The notes beneath the pieces are model-generated. The model saw only the letters and a program-made list of their open reading frames with translations, had not been told where the DNA came from and ran no database searches. A stretch of 64,000 nt of DNA from Triticum aestivum (taxonomy: Eukaryota > Streptophyta > Magnoliopsida > Poales > Poaceae): contig NC_057801.1 of the NCBI RefSeq assembly GCF_018294505.1, positions 844,745,465 to 844,809,464 of the forward strand. The letters are read 5' to 3'. Made by a program: the position numbers and the translations under genes. Positions 63,727 through 64,000 of this stretch are shown piece by piece; the stretch's first letter is position 1, and every line of letters begins with the position of its first letter.

Positions 63727-64000
63727 CTCGATGGAAGAAGGAACGCACGTCACGGACAGCTGCAGCAAATTCAGTCCAAGTAGCCTTTATTTGGATTGCT
63801 TGCCCTGGTAAACATGCAAACCGGAAAGTCCACTAGCGCTAATGGCCTTTGCTGTATAATAGGAGTACTAGTAGGTAATACTCTACTGTTGACCCGGCGA
63901 AATTATCTGTCAGTTGAAAGTTATACGCCAGCTTCAACGTGTCTTTGGGGCTAACTTTATCTTTTCCTTTTAAAAAAGAAGGATAACACCTGGCCTTTGT

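Noticed and set aside
1..64000. CRISPR arrays, bacterial operons, Shine-Dalgarno sites, riboswitches or rRNA.
   Set aside because: The sequence is plant nuclear DNA; the direct repeats seen are minisatellites and transposon arms, and no rRNA signature was noticed.

Overview
This window is grass nuclear DNA, most probably from a Triticeae genome (wheat, Aegilops or barley group). The evidence is GT-AG introns, GC-rich first exons, plant gene families (intron-bearing H2A, soluble pyrophosphatase, F-box/kelch, DUF4220/DUF594), a plant LINE, Stowaway MITEs beginning CTCCCTCCGT, and Triticeae-style LTR pieces. The species assignment is inference. No search could be run, so all homology statements are recognition by eye. 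Layout. 0-5 kb: a 5'-clipped L1-type LINE (ORF1, endonuclease, RT, zf-RVT, A-tail), then a pyrophosphatase relic. 5.5-6.3 kb: a two-exon histone H2A gene (minus strand) with a TATA box and a triplicated promoter module. 8.0-10.9 kb: a 78-aa single-pass membrane protein gene followed by repeated copies of its own 3' region. 11.3-11.6 kb: a solo LTR with perfect target duplication. 13.1-15.5 kb: a DUF4220/DUF594 membrane protein gene, frameshifted, with a minisatellite tail. 16-20 kb: a repeat-rich intron and a short string of exon candidates, cut by a decayed Copia element and an LTR remnant. 21-23 kb: degenerate tRNA-Val and tRNA-Ile genes between direct duplicates. 23-26.3 kb: a decayed Helitron-like segment. 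The right two-thirds (26.6-64 kb) is built from a repeatedly duplicated, inverted segment. It contains two nearly identical soluble inorganic pyrophosphatase genes facing each other (34.9-35.8 kb plus; 49.2-50.1 kb minus). A third, promoter-only copy lies at 56.9-57.2 kb, and orphan pyrophosphatase 3' ends lie at 28.1 and 37.3 kb. Copies of an upstream unit carry paired imperfect palindromes matching the phosphate-starvation element P1BS (GNATATNC) at 21.3, 27.4, 33.0, 52.3, 53.7, 60.4 and 62.5 kb; damaged versions are at 31.4 and 63.7 kb. In the best copies the pair lies about 180 bp upstream of a TATA-like box, with no long ORF downstream. This suggests a family of phosphate-responsive promoters or noncoding transcripts next to Pi-recycling enzyme genes; that interpretation is inference. 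An F-box/kelch gene (44.4-47.5 kb, At1g55270-like) lies between the arms. Several transposons show clean insertion scars: a 4.4-kb hAT-like element (8-bp duplication CTTGGCGC) inside a Stowaway inside a pyrophosphatase 3' end copy, with the empty Stowaway site preserved at 28.57 kb; a 2.2-kb TAA-flanked Harbinger-like element inside another Stowaway; and a Mutator-type MITE with 9-bp duplication. The hAT-like element holds a TATA-headed unit with a long poly-G tract and a 120-bp coding-phase minisatellite.
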